Assembly (NCBI RefSeq): GCF_014041915.1
Contig: NZ_CP059472.1
Location: forward strand, 2,356,001-2,420,000
DNA from: Marnyiella aurantia
GTDB taxonomy: Bacteria > Bacteroidota > Bacteroidia > Flavobacteriales > Weeksellaceae
Direction: 5' to 3'
Length of the DNA: 64,000 nt
In this document: in pieces, positions 60,268-64,000 of the stretch
Layout of the letters: each line of letters begins with the position of its first letter
How positions within the stretch are numbered: position 1 is the first letter of the stretch
Translations under genes and position numbers: made by a program
Notes under the pieces: model-generated
What the model was told of the DNA's origin: nothing
Databases searched by the model: none
The model's input: the letters and a program-made list of their open reading frames with translations, nothing else

Positions 60268-61988
60268 TGAGTAGATTATATCCCATACTTTTTATTTTAG
60301 CAGCCGCATTTTCCTATGCGCAGGTTAACCTGGTGGTTACAACAGATAAAAACGACCGGGATTTTCGCGATGACGATCCAATAGTAGTGAATATTCTGCT
60401 GGAAGTTGCCGGTAAGGATATGATACAGCAGACTCCGCTGCGGATGTTCGATACCTCCAGGTTCGAAGTGGTAGCCAGCGGGTCCGAACAGAATACTTTA
60501 ATTGACTCCAAAACGGGTTTCCGCGTAAACCGGACACTTTATCAGTATGTCCTTAAACCTAAGAAATCCGGAAAACTCAAGATCGGATCGGCTTCTGTGA
60601 TCGTTAATGATAAACTTTACCACACTGAGCCTTTCGATATTTTTGTAAGTGAAACCGAAAAGAAGGTGATTGCCGATAAAACCTTCAGTGATATTTATCT
60701 GAATGTAGAATTTGAAGGCAATGAGGTATACAAAAATCAGCCTACCGTTGCTGTACTGCGTGCGTATTCCAGGAACCTGAACAGTTTCCGTAAAGTCCGT
60801 AATATATCATTTCCGGACCAGGATAATCTGACCGTGCGGCAGATCAGCTCGGCAAGGTCTGAAATTGAACCTGCGGGTAATATATCCAGTCAGGTTTTGG
60901 CTGTCTTTCTGGTTTATCCTTCCGAATCAGGCAGGCTGGATATCAAGCCTGTGACCGCAAACCTCTCGTCTGAAAAAAGTAAGATACTCTCCAATAAATC
61001 CAAAATCAAGGTGAAAAGTCTGCCTGCCAGTGCGCCCGCAGGTTTTAAAGATGCGGTAGGTAATTTTGAGGTATTGCTGTCGCACCCCGGCGAAAAAGCC
61101 GAGGTGGATAAGCCTGTTAAAGTTTCCCTTAAAGTGCGTGGCGAGGGCAACTTTGATAATATGACCTTTCCGCGGATTAAGGAATCTGTAGACTACCGGT
61201 TTTATACGCCAAAGGTCATAACCAATACCAAAGCCTCACGAGCAGGAGTTACAGGTGAAGTAACTGCCGACTATCTGATAATTCCTCAGAAAGCAGGTCC
61301 TATAAAGGTGCTTACCGATCCATTTTCATATTTTAATCCCCAAACAGGAAAGTATGTTGATTTGGGCAGTCGGGAGGTGCTGTTGGAGGCACTTACGCAT
61401 AACGAAATTTTGGCCGCCCGTACACCGCTTGAAAAGGTGAATGATTATACAAATACTGTTTTGGAAACGGTAGACAGTCCCGTTCTGAAAACTACAAATC
61501 TGCGGGTTGAAGAAAGAAAAACGCTGAACTGGAATACGGTCTGGATTAATTTAGGACTTATGCTGACCATAGTGTTGGGCTTCCTGCTGTTCCGAAAGAT
61601 GCGCAGGGCAGCGGCTGCTTCAGAAAATAACCGCAGGAAAGATTTGGGAACCATAGCCGAAACTGAAAGCGAGATACGCGCCAGGCAACTGACGGATATA
61701 GGTGTATATGAACCTTATCTCCGTCAACTAAACGAGGACGGACAATACGACCGGTTCTTCCAGACCATCGAAGAAATGGACGCCGCTTTACGTAAGGATT
61801 ACGGAGCCGCATCGAATGAAGAATTTAAGACTATGCTCGAGAAAACCCGGGGTCGGCAACTTGCTGAAAACTACCGAAGTATGCGGCAACGCATACAGAT
61901 TGAAAAGTATGCGCCTGTACATACACACGAGTATATAAGTGAACTATTGGACGAAGCAGTTAATTTATATTCGCAAATTAAGAAATAA
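60267..61988 (+). CDS. batD: BatD: large single-span membrane protein
   Basis: A 573-residue protein starting at ATG 60267, one base into the batC stop; two codons upstream (TTG GTA) are also open but less likely. A signal peptide (LYPILFILAAAFSYAQ) is followed by several Ig-like periplasmic domains (e.g. VNLVVTTDKNDRDFRDDDPI, SVKLRVRGEG-like segments near 285). A single membrane helix (WINLGLMLTIVLGFLLF near 428-445) and a cytoplasmic helical tail follow. This is the standard BatD plan. Confidence 0.9.
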   Translation: MSRLYPILFILAAAFSYAQVNLVVTTDKNDRDFRDDDPIVVNILLEVAGKDMIQQTPLRMFDTSRFEVVASGSEQNTLIDSKTGFRVNRTLYQYVLKPKKSGKLKIGSASVIVNDKLYHTEPFDIFVSETEKKVIADKTFSDIYLNVEFEGNEVYKNQPTVAVLRAYSRNLNSFRKVRNISFPDQDNLTVRQISSARSEIEPAGNISSQVLAVFLVYPSESGRLDIKPVTANLSSEKSKILSNKSKIKVKSLPASAPAGFKDAVGNFEVLLSHPGEKAEVDKPVKVSLKVRGEGNFDNMTFPRIKESVDYRFYTPKVITNTKASRAGVTGEVTADYLIIPQKAGPIKVLTDPFSYFNPQTGKYVDLGSREVLLEALTHNEILAARTPLEKVNDYTNTVLETVDSPVLKTTNLRVEERKTLNWNTVWINLGLMLTIVLGFLLFRKMRRAAAASENNRRKDLGTIAETESEIRARQLTDIGVYEPYLRQLNEDGQYDRFFQTIEEMDAALRKDYGAASNEEFKTMLEKTRGRQLAENYRSMRQRIQIEKYAPVHTHEYISELLDEAVNLYSQIKK

Positions 61989-62002
61989 ATAAAAATTATT
62001 CA

Positions 62003-62010
62003 TATTTTTG
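62003..62010 (+). promoter_or_regulatory. -7 promoter box for marC
   Basis: TATTTTTG matches TAnnTTTG, 23 bases before the ATG at 62034. Confidence 0.6.
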
Positions 62011-62033
62011 CGAAATTATTAAAAGCACTTATA

Positions 62034-62630
62034 ATGTTTGAGCATTTTTCCTGGAAAGAGATTCTAACCTGTTCGATGGTTCTTTTTGCCGTAATTGATA
62101 TCATCGGATCGATTCCAATCATTGTAAGCCTGAAGAAGAAATTTGGCCGGATAGAGGCTGAAAAGGCAGCTATTGTCGCGGGTTTACTGATGATTGTGTT
62201 TCTGTTTGTAGGAAACAAGATCCTTAATTTCATTGGGGTTGATGTAAACTCGTTTGCAATCGCAGGTGCTTTTGTTATTTTCATTATCGCCCTGGAAATG
62301 ATTTTAGGTGTGCAGATACAGCGAAATACTGAGGCCACCTCTGCTTCTATTGTGCCTATAGCCTTTCCGCTTATTGCAGGAGCGGGTACACTGACTACCA
62401 CACTGTCGCTGAAAGCCGAATATCATGATATAAATATTATTTTCGGCATTGTACTCAACACAATATTTGTCTATGTTGTTTTGAAATCTGCAAACTGGAT
62501 AGAGCGAAAGTTAGGAACCGGAACGCTTAAGGTTGTCGAAAAAGTTTTCGGAATTATCCTGCTGGCGATCTCCATTAAATTATTTACCGCTAACTTTGCA
62601 CAGCTATTTCAAACCTACGTTCATTTTTAA
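62034..62630 (+). CDS. MarC-family integral membrane protein
   Basis: A 198-residue protein with about six membrane spans. It begins EILTCSMVLFAVIDIIGSIPII near 7-28 and contains the family signature VPIAFPLIAGAGTLTTTLSL near 108-127. Members are uncharacterised transport-like proteins; the old link with multiple antibiotic resistance is not supported. The function is unknown. It is followed by a 64-residue membrane protein, probably on the same transcript. Confidence 0.87.
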   Translation: MFEHFSWKEILTCSMVLFAVIDIIGSIPIIVSLKKKFGRIEAEKAAIVAGLLMIVFLFVGNKILNFIGVDVNSFAIAGAFVIFIIALEMILGVQIQRNTEATSASIVPIAFPLIAGAGTLTTTLSLKAEYHDINIIFGIVLNTIFVYVVLKSANWIERKLGTGTLKVVEKVFGIILLAISIKLFTANFAQLFQTYVHF

Positions 62631-62639
62631 TAAATAATC

Positions 62640-62834
62640 ATGCAGCTATATTATAAGATATTCCTGATTCTGTTCGCTATTTTTATCGCCTTTAACCTCT
62701 ATGCGGTTGACTGGAGAATAGGTCTGATGAATGAAGAGAATCTTAAATATGTATTCTCGCTTTCTGCCGGTATCGTAGGACTTCTGCTGGTATTTGTGCT
62801 GCATACCTGGAGCAAGCTTAAATCACGTCCGTAG
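62640..62834 (+). CDS. Small two-span membrane protein of unknown function
   Basis: A 64-residue protein with two hydrophobic helices (IFLILFAIFIAFNLYAV and YVFSLSAGIVGLLLVFVLHTW) separated by DWRIGLMNEENL, and a basic tail KLKSRP. It starts 9 bases after marC, so the two are probably co-transcribed. Its 3-prime end overlaps the end of the convergent isochorismate synthase gene by 17 bases, so the transcripts are complementary there. Confidence 0.75.
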   Translation: MQLYYKIFLILFAIFIAFNLYAVDWRIGLMNEENLKYVFSLSAGIVGLLLVFVLHTWSKLKSRP

Positions 62835-63813
62835 TTATAAGATTTTTTAGGATGGCGGCGGCTTTCAGTTCGGTTTCCTGCCATTCTTTTTCCGCATTGC
62901 TTTTCGCGTTAATTCCGCCACCTACATACAGGTGGGCGCCACTTTCCGTGAAACTGGCGCAGCGCAGGTTTACAAAATACTGTATCTCCTCATCAGTTTC
63001 AATCCGTATATAGCCTGCATATAAGGACCTCGGATGTTTTTCGAATGTTGCGATGGCTTTTTGGCAAAACTCTTTTGGGATGCCGCACACTGCAGGTGTT
63101 GGATGAAGGTCCGCGATGATCTGATCCAGGTCATTTTTCTTTATAATTGCCTTATAATCGGTCCTTAGGTGCTTTATGTTTCCGGAATGATGATCATAAG
63201 TCTCCGAAATATGGATAGTGTTACTGTATTTTTTCAGGATATCGGCGATGTAAAGCGAAACCGGCTTTTGTTCCTCGATTTCCTTTTCGGTCCATTCATC
63301 ATTCAGCGGCAGTGTTCCGGCCAGACTCATAGTCTCAAATGCTGACGTATTTTTGTTAAAGCGCCCCAGTAGTTCGGAGAAAGCGCCCATCCAACTCTTG
63401 CCCCCATCCTTAAAGATATAGGCGAATGCATTGGGATAACTTGAGCAGAGCTTCAGAAAACTTTTAGTGAAATCAATTTCCCCACTTCCCGAAAGGCTGC
63501 GGTAAGGCATATATTTTTGCCTGGAAAGCACCAGTTTTGGGATATTATTCTCCTTTACGAAGGTAATGACCTGCTCAATCTTTCCCTGATATTCCTCTTT
63601 GCTTTCTTCCCGAAACTGAAGATATCCATTGGATTTTTCATCAGCCATTGTTAATTCCATCCTTAGAAAGTCATCTTCCGAGATTTCAGTGAGCATGCCG
63701 CTGAACGTTACGGTTTCCTTTTCATCAAAAGAAACAAAACGTACAGGAATCTCTTTTGCCGGGCCCTGTACGGAGAAAATTTCAGGTTTAAAAGGGAATT
63801 TGAAAAAGATCAT
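62818..63813 (-). CDS. menF: Isochorismate synthase
   Basis: A 331-residue chorismate-binding enzyme converting chorismate to isochorismate. The C-terminal catalytic region shows FETMSLAGTLP near 176-186, LHPTPAVCGIP near 237-247, and RIETDEEIQYFVNLRCA near 270-290. VGGGINAKSNAEKEWQETELKA follows near 299-320, with the Mg-binding Glu. It is shorter than E. coli MenF, lacking part of the N-terminal domain. It overlaps the hotdog gene (TAATG), so both probably serve menaquinone synthesis, though EntC-type siderophore use cannot be excluded. Confidence 0.88.
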   Translation of the reverse strand: MIFFKFPFKPEIFSVQGPAKEIPVRFVSFDEKETVTFSGMLTEISEDDFLRMELTMADEKSNGYLQFREESKEEYQGKIEQVITFVKENNIPKLVLSRQKYMPYRSLSGSGEIDFTKSFLKLCSSYPNAFAYIFKDGGKSWMGAFSELLGRFNKNTSAFETMSLAGTLPLNDEWTEKEIEEQKPVSLYIADILKKYSNTIHISETYDHHSGNIKHLRTDYKAIIKKNDLDQIIADLHPTPAVCGIPKEFCQKAIATFEKHPRSLYAGYIRIETDEEIQYFVNLRCASFTESGAHLYVGGGINAKSNAEKEWQETELKAAAILKNLITTDVI

Positions 63814-64000
63814 TACGAAAGCTTGCTGTGCGGAATGATATTATTGGTCATGGTTGTGTGATTAATCAGATGGCCTTTCGCATCACGGATTTCAATCTGG
63901 GAAACATGCACCGTATTTCCTTTCCTTATAAAAGTTGCTTTGCCCGTTACTGTGCCTGTACGGATAGCCCGTAAATGGTTGGAGTTGATGTTTGTACCCA
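63813..64000 (-). CDS. Hotdog-fold thioesterase, C-terminal part (partial)
   Basis: The gene enters from the right edge; 62 full codons are visible, ending in TAA at 63813-63815. The sequence GTNINSNHLRAIRTGTVTG is the typical hotdog-thioesterase active-site region of MenI/PaaI/YdiI-like enzymes, followed by FIRKGNTVHVSQIEIRDAKG. The catalytic residue region lies beyond the edge. Overlap with the isochorismate synthase start by one base argues for menaquinone (DHNA-CoA hydrolysis, MenI). A phenylacetate-type thioesterase is possible. Confidence 0.7.
   Translation of the reverse strand, partial: GTNINSNHLRAIRTGTVTGKATFIRKGNTVHVSQIEIRDAKGHLINHTTMTNNIIPHSKLS

Overview
The window looks like chromosomal DNA from a Bacteroidota member of the Flavobacteriales, most likely a Chryseobacterium/Kaistella-type Weeksellaceae. 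Four things point there. Many genes carry the flavobacterial -7 promoter box TAnnTTTG, in several cases with TTG or TTTG 19 bases upstream. Clear Shine-Dalgarno sequences are scarce. LpxC and FabZ are one fused protein. PorX (type IX secretion regulator), a Bat aerotolerance operon, DUF4834 and YfhO proteins are present. No rRNA, tRNA, CRISPR array, insertion sequence or prophage was seen.

Layout. 0-18 kb is mostly housekeeping: fabI, a LEA-like repeat protein, tag, a nucleoside phosphorylase, a YciH/SUI1 factor, gpmI, an acyl-ACP desaturase, a HAD/map/methyltransferase operon, era, a DoxX protein, a SatD-DUF3307 pair, purC-purF, an outer-membrane barrel, aroB and a pseudouridine synthase. 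About 0.8 kb between aroB and the pseudouridine synthase is a degenerate repeat island with no gene. 18.3-23.3 kb is an AT-richer accessory stretch: a small hydrolase, membrane proteins, a Gre factor, an immunity-like gene broken by one in-frame TAA, a HigBA-like toxin-antitoxin pair with a palindromic operator, and a TIR/deoxyribosyltransferase-like protein fused to a winged helix.

23.3-32.6 kb holds porX, an HD phosphohydrolase, a lipid A gene cluster (lpxD, lpxC-fabZ, lpxA, a small exported protein, efp, a second LpxD-like acyltransferase), sucD and an HxlR regulator. 33-41 kb is a complete catechol ortho-cleavage (beta-ketoadipate) operon on the minus strand, in transcription order catB, catC, catA, pcaD, fused pcaIJ, a FUSC-like membrane protein and pcaF, ending in a strong terminator and preceded by an AraC-type regulator. 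Together these enzymes would turn catechol into succinyl-CoA and acetyl-CoA. 41-54 kb holds two overlapping dehydrogenase genes, glnS, a very small cationic ORF with its own promoter and terminator, a TonB-dependent receptor with a lipoprotein, and a seven-gene minus-strand operon (dinB-like, rlmB, exported proteins, DUF4834, YfhO, glycosyltransferase). 54.6-62 kb is the MoxR-Bat operon, followed by marC. The right edge has an isochorismate synthase and the end of a hotdog thioesterase, probably menaquinone biosynthesis.

The most interesting targets are the 30-codon polycationic ORF at 44.4-44.5 kb, the TIR-like protein beside HigBA and the broken immunity-like gene, the catechol operon with its built-in FUSC protein and AraC regulator, and the repeat island at 16.3-17.1 kb. 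Functional names come from motif recognition by eye; no database search was run.
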